A stretch of DNA of 64,000 nucleotides, taken from NCBI GenBank assembly GCA_963677215.1, contig OY781919.1:3410001-3474000 (forward strand). Reading direction: 5' to 3'. The stretch is from G963676795 sp963677215 (GTDB taxonomy: Bacteria > Desulfobacterota > Desulfuromonadia > Desulfuromonadales > Geopsychrobacteraceae). The notes below the pieces were generated by a model, which did no database searches, was not told the DNA's origin, and saw only the letters and a program-made list of their open reading frames with translations. Positions 51,990 through 61,472 of this stretch are shown one piece after another. Both the position numbers and the translations under genes were made by a program. Each line of letters starts with the position of its first letter. The first letter of the stretch is position 1.

Positions 51990-52364
51990 TCAAGGCACTT
52001 TGAAATCGAACCTGACATGACAGGGCAGACAGAAGTTCTCTGACTTCTCATGCTGATGATGACAGAGATTACAATCGGTCTCGGTTGAGTAATGGCGATT
52101 CTTGTGCGGATTGGTCGGTTTGAGATCGGCTGTTTCTTCAGCCAATGCGGCCGTATCATGGCATTCCAGACACTTGATCATGGGTACTGCATCCCTTTGA
52201 TCGGAACCCGCATGACAATCGTCGCAAGTTACATCACTGCCGGCATGTAAGGCATCCAACTGTTGATCAGCAGCCATAACGGCACTTGCCATACTGGCGC
52301 CCAGAAAGATGGTCAATGCCATAGCAAACAAGAACTTAGGCATGTGCAAAGTTTTCGTTTTCAT
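51990..52364 (-). CDS. Periplasmic tetraheme c-type cytochrome
   Basis: 124 residues. The signal peptide ends near MAA (residue 32). Four C-x-x-C-H sites are present: C47-DD-C-H, C65-LE-C-H, C98-NL-C-H and C112-LP-C-H. It resembles the tetraheme domain of flavocytochrome c reductases. The start at 52364 follows GGGAG. It lies 74 bases downstream of a Tat-exported flavoprotein, to which it probably supplies electrons in the periplasm. Confidence 0.9.
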   Translation of the reverse strand: MKTKTLHMPKFLFAMALTIFLGASMASAVMAADQQLDALHAGSDVTCDDCHAGSDQRDAVPMIKCLECHDTAALAEETADLKPTNPHKNRHYSTETDCNLCHHQHEKSENFCLPCHVRFDFKVP

Positions 52365-52438
52365 TATGTCTCCCATCATAAATAGCGTAGTGAAACGGTC
52401 TCGGCCGTCTCATCGTTAACAATCTCTTCCCGGGTTGT

Positions 52439-54142
52439 TTACAGCTTAGCCACACGCTTGCCGGTCAAATAGCCAAATGTGTAGCATCTTCCCAGCGACA
52501 AGCCGAAGACGGTCAGTGGATAATCGACCCCCCCATAGAAACCTCCTCCGAGATTGCCAACAATATACAAGCCCTTGATAGGTTGACCGTCAGCATCCAG
52601 AGCCTGGTGATGCTCGTTGACCAGCATCCCGGAACACAGCGTTGAAATACGCACTCTGCGGTGTATTCCATAAAATGGTGCCTTAACAACCGGAACCATT
52701 TTATCGGCAGGCTTGCCGAAATCATCATCCTTGCCCGATTTGCAAAGTTCATTGTAGCGCTTAACGCTTGCGACGAAGGTTTTTGGATCACACTGCAGCT
52801 TTCTGGCCAACTCTTCCAAGGTATCTGCAACATGGGTATTGGTCTGAGACGGAAAAACGCCATGCTTGGGAGACGGATCATCCGGCATGTAATTTTTCAA
52901 TCCATCAGGAGGGATCAGCTTACCCGGCCACTTTGCGGCCGTCGTCATATAGTCTGCATCGAAAACCTGTGAATAGTGGCCAGCGTTTTCGGCATCACGC
53001 AGATAGTTGTTTAGTAATGACATGGCCACAGTCTCGTTGACGAAACGCTCCCCCTTGCGATTGACAGCCAAAAATGGCATGTCGCACATCGAAGCCGGAC
53101 CGGCATCGAAGTCATGCAGCATCTTGGTATGACCTAACGGCTCGATAACGCCACCGGCCCAGTAGGCCATGGCGAAGCCATCCCCAGTCCGATCCATCTG
53201 TTTACGACCAAAGTTCCTCAGGTCGGGAATGAAGAAGTTGCACATCGCCTCGTTGTTCTGGTAATCGCCTGTCGCCAGGATGACCCCCTTTTTGGCTATG
53301 AACTTGACGTACTTACCATCCCTGCCTTTGGCGATGACACCTATAACCTGACCGCTACTGTCCTGAACCAGCTGACTGGCAGGCATATTGAAGAAAAACT
53401 GCACACCAGCCTTGACTGCCGTATTGCCCAGGGCACGCATGCCATCGCCGGTGGTATAAGGCTTCGGGCCGAAATAGGAGGTGACATAATTGAGCGTATA
53501 GCCATTGACCTTGCGAATAGCAAACTGAGGTTTACTCCCCTGATCGACGACCGTCGCGCCCCCCTTTTTGGCCCGGTCGATGACCCAGCTGACGGCCTCT
53601 CCCGAATTGTACGCCCATGATCTGAGCAGCGCCGGGTTACAGCGGTGGTTATTGTCATTATTGAGGAGCGAAACCAGGGCTTCGACACCGGCCTTGTCAC
53701 TGGTGGCCAGATCAATACCAGCACCGGTATTTCCCTGAGAGACGATCGTCGGATGCTTCTGGATGACAGCGACCTTGGCACCGTTCTCCGCTGCGGAAAG
53801 AGCGGCAGGAACCCCTGAGGCACCGGCGCCGACAACGAGGACATCAAAGGTCTTCGTCACCGAGATATCCTTATCTGCAATCACTTCCGGCTTGGGCATA
53901 AACTCAAGAGTTGCACCACCATCAGAACTTTTCGCGTAAGCAGTACAATTGGGCGGTTCAGGTGGTTCGGCCGCTTCAGCTTTTTTACCTGTGCCGGTCA
54001 TGCCGCTCAGCACCATGGCGCCGACACCAGCTGTCCCTACCGCTGCCCGTGACAGAAAACTTCGCCTTGAAAATCCGTTTTGCAGCACATTGGCAGTGTA
54101 TTGCTCTCCTGCTTTCTCTTCCGGTGTAATCTCTTTATCCAT
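52439..54142 (-). CDS. Tat-exported FAD-dependent reductase, flavocytochrome c/methacrylate-reductase type
   Basis: 567 residues. A twin-arginine signal (S-R26-R27-S-F-L) precedes an FAD-binding domain starting with VVGAGASG near 103-110 and a C-terminal NLGGGFYGGVDYPLTVFG segment that closes the FAD site. The fold is that of fumarate, urocanate and methacrylate or aryl-acrylate reductases. With the separate tetraheme cytochrome downstream, the pair recalls the two-protein methacrylate redox systems of Geobacter-like bacteria. The substrate, an alpha,beta-unsaturated acid, is not determinable here. Confidence 0.85.
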   Translation of the reverse strand: MDKEITPEEKAGEQYTANVLQNGFSRRSFLSRAAVGTAGVGAMVLSGMTGTGKKAEAAEPPEPPNCTAYAKSSDGGATLEFMPKPEVIADKDISVTKTFDVLVVGAGASGVPAALSAAENGAKVAVIQKHPTIVSQGNTGAGIDLATSDKAGVEALVSLLNNDNNHRCNPALLRSWAYNSGEAVSWVIDRAKKGGATVVDQGSKPQFAIRKVNGYTLNYVTSYFGPKPYTTGDGMRALGNTAVKAGVQFFFNMPASQLVQDSSGQVIGVIAKGRDGKYVKFIAKKGVILATGDYQNNEAMCNFFIPDLRNFGRKQMDRTGDGFAMAYWAGGVIEPLGHTKMLHDFDAGPASMCDMPFLAVNRKGERFVNETVAMSLLNNYLRDAENAGHYSQVFDADYMTTAAKWPGKLIPPDGLKNYMPDDPSPKHGVFPSQTNTHVADTLEELARKLQCDPKTFVASVKRYNELCKSGKDDDFGKPADKMVPVVKAPFYGIHRRVRISTLCSGMLVNEHHQALDADGQPIKGLYIVGNLGGGFYGGVDYPLTVFGLSLGRCYTFGYLTGKRVAKL

Positions 54143-54650
54143 CCCTTTTTCTCCTTTTTGGTCGAAATAAAGAATGCTGACAAAAGGCAACACGAACCTG
54201 GTGCTGCCAAAATCACGGGCAGATCAGTAAAAGCTAAAATTTGTGGATTTTCTACAAACTATCACGAAAGTCAATGTCGGGCTGTGAAAAATTTTAACAC
54301 CGCTGCGTCATAAGACAATCCTTACAACCCATATTGTGGCAAACTTAGCAGATGAAATTATTGACGGCCATCAAGCGAGCTTGCCAGCCAGCGCCGACTG
54401 GGCGATATCATCAATTCCGTCGACCTCACATCGGTCTTAAATTCAACGATTCCGCTGGAAAAGATTTTCATTCAAAATGCCGGTATTGCATGTTAACGCA
54501 GCGCAGGAAAAACCGGTATATTGATCCTGTGAAATTCTTGCCTGATTATCCTGATCAAGACCCGGTCCAGAGGAACAGTGACGGAAATTTTCAGGGACTG
54601 CCACTGCCTTTCCGCTTGCAGTACAAAAACTGCTGATTTACCTTCTGGCC
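54143..54650. other. 508-base intergenic region between the reductase and hrpB
   Basis: Divergent genes on both sides, so it should hold two promoters. On the minus strand TTGACT near 54268-54273 is a possible -35. A 94-codon open frame (54352-54636) is present but has no recognisable features or ribosome site, and I do not count it as a gene. Confidence 0.5.
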
Positions 54651-57152
54651 ATGAATTCACTGCCAATCGATCAAATCCTGCCAGCCTTGTGCCTGGCCCT
54701 ATCTGAGAACAAGAGCGCCGTGCTGCAGGCCGCCCCTGGGGCTGGCAAGACCACCCGGGTCCCGCTTGAGCTGCTTGATCAACCCTGGCTGGCCGGCAAA
54801 TCGATCCTGATGTTGCAACCCAGGCGACTGGCGGCCCGACATGCTGCTGAATACATGGCTGAGCTGCTGGGGGAAAAGGTCGGTCAGAGAATCGGCTACA
54901 GCATCCGCTTTGAACGCAAAAGGTCGCAGCAAACCCGGCTCGAGATCGTCACCGAGGGGATCCTGACCCGGCGCCTGCAATCCGATCCGGAATTATCAGG
55001 TATCGGCCTGGTCATCTTCGACGAATTTCATGAACGCAATATCAACTCCGATCTGGCCCTGGCTCTCTGCCGTGACACCCAGCTCGCCCTGCGCGAAGAC
55101 CTCAAGCTGCTGGTCATGTCGGCGACCCTGGATGCCGAACCGATCTCGGTGCTGCTGGATCATTGCCCGATACTGACCAGTCCGGGGCGCAGCTTCCCGA
55201 TAGAAACCCGCTACCTTCCTCAACCATCCGAGCGTAACAGCGCCGAGAGCGTTGCTGCCGGGATCAGGACAGCACTGCGCGATACCAGCGGAGACATCCT
55301 GGCCTTTTTGCCGGGAGCCGGTGAAATCCGCCGCTGTGCCGGGCTGTTGACAGATCTGACCGGCGTTGCTATCCGCCCCCTGTTTGGAGGCATGCCGTTT
55401 GCCGAACAGCGCCAGGCTATTGAGCCGGGAGATAAACGGCGCGTTGTCCTTGCTACCAATATCGCCGAGACCAGCTTGACGATTGACGGGATCACCACGG
55501 TCGTCGACTGCGGTTGGGAGCGCCGTCCGCGCTTCGATTCCGGCAGCGGCCTGACCCGCCTTGAACTGAAGAGGATCTCAGTAGCCAGCGCCACCCAGCG
55601 TCAGGGACGTGCCGGGCGCCTGGGCCCCGGGACCTGCTATCGTTTGTGGAGCGAAGCGCAACAGGCCGAACTCCTGCCCCAGACGCCGCCAGAGATTCGC
55701 AGCGCAGATCTGTCGCCGCTGCTGCTCGAACTGGCCTGCTGGGGCGAGACCGCACCAGAACGCCTGAGCTGGCTTGATGTGCCGCCCCCTGCCCCCCTGC
55801 AGCAGGCCAGACAACTGCTTGTCGAGCTCAAATCTCTCACGCCAGATGGCCAGGCAACCCGACTGGGTCAGCGGATGGTTCGACTGCCGCTGCCGCCACG
55901 CCTGGCCCGGTTGGTTCTGGCCGCTGACGAAGATCATCAGACAGCCTTGGGGTGTGACCTCGCGGCCCTTCTGAGTGAACGGGATCTGCTACCGAAGTCG
56001 GCGCTTCCGCTAGCCACAGATTGCGACCTTGAAACCCGTTGGCGACTGCTGCAACGTCTGCCTCGGGTGGATGGGGCCAAAACCGTTCTGCGCGTCGCTG
56101 AAGATCTGCGCCGCACCATGAACCTGAGCAAAGGAGCCAACTCCTGGCCCGACAAGAACGACAGGGTTCAACGCTGGCTGGTCCTGGCCTGGCCCGATCG
56201 CATCAGCCGTCAGCGCGAAGCCGGTTCAGATCGCTATCTGCTGAGCTCCGGGGGCGGAGCGGTCTTGTCGTGCCGCAGCGGGCTCCCAAAACCGACCTTC
56301 CTGGTGGCACTCGACCTGGACCAGCGTAACGACCAGGCCGAAATCACTATCGCATCGACCCTTGAACGGACAACACTGGAAGAAATCTTTGCCGACAGAT
56401 TACAACCGCGTCGTCAAGTCAGTTGGGACAAGCGCGAAGAACGGGTGGTGGCCAGAGAGGTGATTGCGCTGGGAGCCCTGATCCTGGCTGAATGCCCCGT
56501 CAAGGCAACCAGCGATGAACAGCTTCAGGCAGCTCTGGTTGGTGTCCGGGATATTGGCATAGAACGGCTGAACTGGACCCGTGAAGCCCTGCAACTGTGC
56601 GCCCGGGTCGCCCACTGTGCGGCAAACTTCCCCCAGGACGGTTGGCCCGACCTGAGCTTCGACGCATTAACCAGTCAGCTTGAAGACTGGCTTGGTCCCT
56701 ATCTCACAGGCGTCACCACACGGGCAGAGCTTGAGCGTTTCAACCCGTATACGGCCTTGAAGAACCAACTTTCCTGGGATCTGCTAGCGCGGCTCGAACA
56801 GCTGGCTCCGGAACGTATCGAAATTCCGAGCGGCGCACAGATTCGTATCGATTACTGCGCGGAAGGTTCACCGCTGCTGGCGGCCAAGCTTCAGGAACTG
56901 TTCGGCCTGAAGCAAACGCCAGCGATTCTGGACGGTCGCTTGCCGCTGCTGATCCATCCGCTCTCCCCGGCCGGCCGCCCCCTGGCGGTGACACAGGATC
57001 TGCGCTACTTCTGGGATCATGCCTATCCGGAAATTCGCAAAGAGATGCGCGGTCGTTACCCCAAGCACCCCTGGCCGGAAGACCCCTGGAACGCCCAGGC
57101 AACGGCCAAAACCAACAAATCATTACAGAAATCCAGACAGATCAACAGCTGA
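54651..57152 (+). CDS. hrpB: ATP-dependent helicase HrpB
   Basis: 833 residues. DEAH-family motifs in order: APGAGKTTRVPLEL (Walker A), DEFHERN (motif II), SATLDAE (III), ATNIAETSLTIDG (V) and QRQGRAGRLGPG (VI). The C-terminal HrpB domain includes RYPKHPWPEDPWNAQ. Its length agrees with the family. It is a single gene of uncertain cellular role. Confidence 0.93.
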   Translation: MNSLPIDQILPALCLALSENKSAVLQAAPGAGKTTRVPLELLDQPWLAGKSILMLQPRRLAARHAAEYMAELLGEKVGQRIGYSIRFERKRSQQTRLEIVTEGILTRRLQSDPELSGIGLVIFDEFHERNINSDLALALCRDTQLALREDLKLLVMSATLDAEPISVLLDHCPILTSPGRSFPIETRYLPQPSERNSAESVAAGIRTALRDTSGDILAFLPGAGEIRRCAGLLTDLTGVAIRPLFGGMPFAEQRQAIEPGDKRRVVLATNIAETSLTIDGITTVVDCGWERRPRFDSGSGLTRLELKRISVASATQRQGRAGRLGPGTCYRLWSEAQQAELLPQTPPEIRSADLSPLLLELACWGETAPERLSWLDVPPPAPLQQARQLLVELKSLTPDGQATRLGQRMVRLPLPPRLARLVLAADEDHQTALGCDLAALLSERDLLPKSALPLATDCDLETRWRLLQRLPRVDGAKTVLRVAEDLRRTMNLSKGANSWPDKNDRVQRWLVLAWPDRISRQREAGSDRYLLSSGGGAVLSCRSGLPKPTFLVALDLDQRNDQAEITIASTLERTTLEEIFADRLQPRRQVSWDKREERVVAREVIALGALILAECPVKATSDEQLQAALVGVRDIGIERLNWTREALQLCARVAHCAANFPQDGWPDLSFDALTSQLEDWLGPYLTGVTTRAELERFNPYTALKNQLSWDLLARLEQLAPERIEIPSGAQIRIDYCAEGSPLLAAKLQELFGLKQTPAILDGRLPLLIHPLSPAGRPLAVTQDLRYFWDHAYPEIRKEMRGRYPKHPWPEDPWNAQATAKTNKSLQKSRQINS

Positions 57153-57334
57153 GTCCTCTAAATTTGTGCACATGCAACCTGCTCGCTGTCAGAAATTGAA
57201 TCTTCTCCCGCTGAATACGGATGTAAACCGGTAAGCTACAGGGTTTCAACCGCACAATTCAGTCGAGCCATTCACTTGTAAATCGCGTAATCAATGAAAT
57301 ACTTTCAATAACATCATCATTTCACGGGTGGAAC

Positions 57335-58510
57335 ATGACAGAGCATAACTCATTTCTGCTGTCTGCCGTAGAATCCTCAGCAGATGCCATCATTGCCCTG
57401 ACTCCGGATGGCCATATTGCTTACTGCAACCCGGCAGTGGAAACAATCTATGGCTACTCAGGGCTCGAGCTCATGGGCCGTTCCGTATCCTGTCTGTGCC
57501 TGCCGGAACGCGCTGACGAAATCCCGCTGATCCTCAGCCGGATTCTCAACGGGGAAAGGGTTCGCCACTTCCAGACTATCCATCTGAGCAAAAGCGGAAC
57601 ATCCGTTCCCGTATCGCTCTCGATCTCACCGATCATCGACAACGAAGAACAGCTCGTCGGCGCGTCATTCATTTCCCGCGACCTGAGTCACCAGATGTCA
57701 TTCAAGCTGACCTTGCATGAAACAGCCCAGCGCTATGAGAAACTCAAAACGTCACTGGAGCTGGCTCAGCATGTTCAAAAACGCTTGTTACCTTGCGATG
57801 CTGCTCTTACGGACGATCTGGATATCTGTGCCCGAACTCTCTATTGCGAAGACCTGGGCGGCGACTATTATGATTTCTTTTCTCTGCCGGGACAGAAAGA
57901 GAAGATACTGCGTCTTGCCGTAGGGGATGTTTCGGGCCATGGAACTGCAGCGGCGCTTCTGATGGCCATGGCCAAGGGCGCACTTCAGGCAGAAATCGAA
58001 CACTCACCGGACAATCTCGTCGAAGTGCTGAGACACCTGAACCGTTTCTTCTATCAGGATACGGGGTCAGAAGGCATGTTCATGACTCTTTTCCTGGCCC
58101 GCCTGGATGTCCGAGCCATGGAACTCGTCTGGAGTTCCGCCGGACAGGGGCCCGTCTATATCTATCATCCGCACGAACAGTATTTTGAAGAACTTGACAG
58201 TACCGGAACCCCACTTGGCGTCCTCCCCGACGATGCCTACACCTCGAAGTCGAAACATCTATCGCCGGAAGATATCCTGATCGTCGGAACGGATGGTCTC
58301 TGGGAAGCTCGCAATAGCGAAGGAGAAATGTTTTCCGTCGAACGTTTCCGTCAACTGCTGGCGACCTGGCATCTCAAGACGGCGGCAGAGATCTGTAGCC
58401 AGATGTTGGCCAGGGTTCAGAGCTTCACCGCCAACAAACAGCTGGACGATGATATCAGTCTGGTCATCGTAAAAATCCCGCCCCCGCCTCTTCTTTTAGG
58501 TTCAGACTGA
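57335..58510 (+). CDS. PAS-domain SpoIIE/RsbU-type protein phosphatase
   Basis: 391 residues: one PAS domain (about 5-120) and a PP2C-like SpoIIE phosphatase domain (about 165-385; GGDYYDFF, VGDVSGHGTAAALLMA, GTDGLWEARN). These dephosphorylate anti-sigma-factor antagonists in partner-switching pathways. No anti-sigma factor or antagonist is adjacent. Confidence 0.9.
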   Translation: MTEHNSFLLSAVESSADAIIALTPDGHIAYCNPAVETIYGYSGLELMGRSVSCLCLPERADEIPLILSRILNGERVRHFQTIHLSKSGTSVPVSLSISPIIDNEEQLVGASFISRDLSHQMSFKLTLHETAQRYEKLKTSLELAQHVQKRLLPCDAALTDDLDICARTLYCEDLGGDYYDFFSLPGQKEKILRLAVGDVSGHGTAAALLMAMAKGALQAEIEHSPDNLVEVLRHLNRFFYQDTGSEGMFMTLFLARLDVRAMELVWSSAGQGPVYIYHPHEQYFEELDSTGTPLGVLPDDAYTSKSKHLSPEDILIVGTDGLWEARNSEGEMFSVERFRQLLATWHLKTAAEICSQMLARVQSFTANKQLDDDISLVIVKIPPPPLLLGSD

Positions 58511-58667
58511 AGCTGTGTCCGAACTCATGACCACATTCCGTTTTCTTTGCATTGCTCTTACAGCCACTACGCGTTATCCAGCTCCATACAAATAAAAAAC
58601 ATATCAGAAACACTATTCATTTAGCTGCGATCAGATAAAATTATATGACAAAGCCCAACACCTGCGC

Positions 58668-60239
58668 ATGAGGTCCAACGTGACTCACAAACATGACATC
58701 ATAAATAAGTTGATCAGCAGGCTTCAGCAGGAAGAAAATTTCCCTGCAATTTCCCAGCACATTACAGAAATCAGTTCCAGGGCCTCGCCATCTAGCGAAT
58801 CCTCCGCCAACCAACTGGCCGCCCTGATCCTTCGTGATTATTCGCTGACAAGTCGCCTTTTGAAGGTGTCCAATTCGGCGATGTATGGCCAGTTTTCCGG
58901 GAGGATTTCATCAATCTCCCGCGCAGTTGTCGTTCTCGGTTTTGAACAGGTGCAATTGACCGCAGCAGGCCTGATATTTTTCGAACATCTCCAGGACAGG
59001 TTATCTTCGCACTATGTCAAGGAAGCGGTTCTGTCAGCCTTTTTGAGCGGCATACTGGCCCGTGATCTGGCCAAAATGCTCAGGTTTGACGGGTGGGAAA
59101 ACTTCTACATCGGCGCCATGTTTCACAATTTCGGTCGCCTGCTGTGCATGAACTATTTCTCCGAGGAATACAAGACCTATCGCCAGCTGATCCAGGAAGG
59201 TCTCAGTGAAGCCGAAGCCAGCCGGAAAGGACTGGGGGTGACCTTTGCCGACCTCGGTGAAGGGGTTGCCCGCTACTGGTGTCTGCCTGACCAGATCGTT
59301 GTCAGTATGAAACTTCCCGACCAGGAAGAACTCAACGGCAAGTGCAAAAAAATCAACCATCAGCAGTGGATTCCGCTTTTCGCCAATGAACTTTGCGATA
59401 TCACCATGAATGTTGCCCCGGAAACCAGACGTCAACAACTGGCGAACGTTTTAACCAAATACCGAAAACTCTACCCTGTCAGGGTCAACGAAATCGTCAA
59501 TCTGATGGATGCAGCCATCAAAGAAATGAAAAAGTTTTCAGATGTGCTGCGTTTTGACCGTGAAGATATGGAGCGCCTTGAAAAACGAACTTTTGACGCT
59601 GATGAAAGATTGTCTCCTTCAATAAATGTTGATTCACAGGCTCATGCTGCTCTCAGGCTCAATAAATTTACCATAAGTTCAGGGGAGACTACGTCAGGAA
59701 GGCTCAGAACGGCAGAGGAGCGCAGGCAACATCTTCAAGATGGTATCCAGAATATCACCAATGTCATGCTTGATGATTTTGCTCTCGATGAAATCCTGGG
59801 AATGATCGTTGAAACAATCTACAGTGGCATTGACTTTGCCAGAGTCGTCATATTTTTCAAAGATCCACAAAGCGGACAAATGCAGGCACGCTACGGTCTC
59901 GGTCCTAACTCAAAGCATATTATCAAAGAACTCAAATTTTCTAGCGACGAAACCGCTCAGGATCTTTTCAACATGGCTATAAATGAGAATAAAGATCTTT
60001 ATATTGAAAATATTTCAGATGTCGAGATTCGCGACTATAAACCGGACTGGTTCGAGGGCGCCATATTTTCACCGAGTTTCGTAGTTTTACCAATAGTCAT
60101 AAACCATAAGGGCATTGGCCTGATCTACGCCGGCCACGACGAACCTGGCAAACAGCTGGACCATACCCAGCTCAATGCAATTAAAACCTTGAGAAACCAG
60201 GCGGCATTGGCAATCAAGCAGGCTTCCAGAGCATCCTGA
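58668..60239 (+). CDS. HDOD-domain protein with C-terminal GAF domain
   Basis: 523 residues: HDOD (about 20-220; LLKVSNSAMYG and FHNFGRLLCMN) and GAF (about 360-520). HDOD proteins take part in signalling but are not known phosphodiesterases. A GTG four codons in has a better-placed GAGG site, so the true start may be 58680. It could work with the phosphatase gene 157 bases upstream. Confidence 0.85.
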   Translation: MRSNVTHKHDIINKLISRLQQEENFPAISQHITEISSRASPSSESSANQLAALILRDYSLTSRLLKVSNSAMYGQFSGRISSISRAVVVLGFEQVQLTAAGLIFFEHLQDRLSSHYVKEAVLSAFLSGILARDLAKMLRFDGWENFYIGAMFHNFGRLLCMNYFSEEYKTYRQLIQEGLSEAEASRKGLGVTFADLGEGVARYWCLPDQIVVSMKLPDQEELNGKCKKINHQQWIPLFANELCDITMNVAPETRRQQLANVLTKYRKLYPVRVNEIVNLMDAAIKEMKKFSDVLRFDREDMERLEKRTFDADERLSPSINVDSQAHAALRLNKFTISSGETTSGRLRTAEERRQHLQDGIQNITNVMLDDFALDEILGMIVETIYSGIDFARVVIFFKDPQSGQMQARYGLGPNSKHIIKELKFSSDETAQDLFNMAINENKDLYIENISDVEIRDYKPDWFEGAIFSPSFVVLPIVINHKGIGLIYAGHDEPGKQLDHTQLNAIKTLRNQAALAIKQASRAS

Positions 60240-60280
60240 AAACCAAGGCGGGCCGGTCAGATCCGGCCCGCTTTGACTGC

Positions 60281-60817
60281 TTAAGGAATACGAACGACAG
60301 CATAACCTTGATTCTGGTAACCGATAACAGAAACGAACCCATTGCCAACCTGATCAATCTCCGGAATGATCGTACCTTTATCGACTCCCATGACTTTTAC
60401 GGCATAAAGACAGACTTCAAGAGTAATGCCGGATCTTTTCATCTCTTTGAGGGTCTGTTGAAACTTAACAACTTCAGGCCGTTGTTCTTCAGAGAACCTT
60501 GAAATATCTGTCGACAACAGATAAACCGCCGCACCATGAAACACAACTGCAATCTTTGGCGACAAAGACTTGACTTCGTCAACTTCATACGAATTTTTGA
60601 CAGCCCAGAATACGATATTCGAAATCTTCGGATCGCCAGTGCTAACGTCATAGACAGCATCATAAGATGTCAGCCCTTTCAAGGCGTTATCATAGCCTCC
60701 GGCAAAGACCGTAGCAGGGAAAGAAAGGATTAAAATAACGAAGAGAGTACGGAGCGCTAAACCAAAACAACGACGTCTAAAGTTTTTCTTCAACATATGC
60801 CTGATCCTTTTCAGCAT
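60281..60817 (-). CDS. Secreted DsrE-like protein
   Basis: 178 residues. A signal peptide (FVILILSFPATVFAG) is followed by a DsrE/DsrF-like fold with IAVVFHGAAVYLL and a single Cys in GITLEVCLYA. Strong GGAGG six bases before the first ATG decides the start. A GEMM riboswitch lies directly upstream. DsrE-like proteins in the periplasm are of uncertain role, possibly in sulfur handling. Confidence 0.8.
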   Translation of the reverse strand: MLKRIRHMLKKNFRRRCFGLALRTLFVILILSFPATVFAGGYDNALKGLTSYDAVYDVSTGDPKISNIVFWAVKNSYEVDEVKSLSPKIAVVFHGAAVYLLSTDISRFSEEQRPEVVKFQQTLKEMKRSGITLEVCLYAVKVMGVDKGTIIPEIDQVGNGFVSVIGYQNQGYAVVRIP

Positions 60818-60861
60818 GAGTTACCTCCAAACAAATAAACCGATCACACCAAACCAAATTC

Positions 60862-60950
60862 ATTCGGCAGCTCGGCCATCTTTGTTGTCGGAGCCTGCTG
60901 GAAAGATCCGTGGCTTTCCGTCCCTGCCTCGCGACAGGTTTAGCTTTATC
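60862..60950 (-). ncRNA. GEMM-I riboswitch (cyclic di-GMP or cGAMP)
   Basis: The minus strand reads GATAAAGCTAAACCTGTCGC, then GAGGCAGGGACGGAAAGCC, ACGGATC and finally AGATGGCCGAGCTGCCGAA. These are the conserved blocks of the GEMM-I aptamer: GCUAAACC, GGGACG-AAAGCC and GCCG-GCUGCCG. It ends about 45 bases before the DsrE-like start. Whether it binds c-di-GMP or cGAMP, as several Geobacter relatives do, cannot be settled by eye. Confidence 0.88.
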
Positions 60951-61052
60951 GTTTTTTAAATGATACACTCCGATATATTACCTTTCAAGTCATCTTTAGT
61001 GTTATTTTTAAATATCTACATCGAAAAAATAATTCAGAAAAGAACGACAGAA

Positions 61053-61099
61053 GGCCTTAAGCAAAGGGCAGAATAAAAAATACCACTCTGCTTAAGGCC
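61053..61099 (-). terminator. Stem-loop after the cytochrome gene
   Basis: GGCCTTAAGCA (61053-61063) pairs with TGCTTAAGGCC (61089-61099) across a 25-base loop. It follows the cytochrome stop and probably ends the sorA-sorB transcript. Confidence 0.55.
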
Positions 61100-61112
61100 C
61101 GATCATCAAGGA

Positions 61113-61457
61113 TTATTCTGGAAAGGTAATATCAAGCGGTGGCCGACGCGATGATTCTGTCGGGCCATAATTTGTCGCAAGATACTCAAGAATGACATTC
61201 TCGAGGGTCGGATCAAGATCCTGCAGCCCCTGTTTGTCCTGCATCCAGCGTATCATTTCAAGCCAGCCATCACGATCAGCTTTGTTCTGGGTTATCAACA
61301 TGGCTGAATGGCACACTGTACAGGTTTGCTTAACCTCATCAAAGCCGGGAGCAAGGATCAGGCCGGTCTCCTTGTCCGTTTCTGCCGCGCAGGTAAACAA
61401 AACAGAGCCTAGCACAAGCATCACGGAAACAATCAGAGTGAGCACTCTTTTAAACAT
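61113..61457 (-). CDS. Monoheme c-type cytochrome, SorB-like subunit
   Basis: 114 residues: a signal peptide, then one heme site C-T-V-C-H near residue 46 and a distal Met candidate. It lies 15 bases downstream of a molybdopterin sulfite dehydrogenase and is the likely electron acceptor in the periplasm, as SorB is for SorA. Confidence 0.85.
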   Translation of the reverse strand: MFKRVLTLIVSVMLVLGSVLFTCAAETDKETGLILAPGFDEVKQTCTVCHSAMLITQNKADRDGWLEMIRWMQDKQGLQDLDPTLENVILEYLATNYGPTESSRRPPLDITFPE

Positions 61458-61472
61458 AGGGGCTCCCTTCTT

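Noticed and set aside
54352..54636. 94-codon open frame before hrpB
   Set aside because: No ribosome site, no family features, and it lies in what should be a promoter region.
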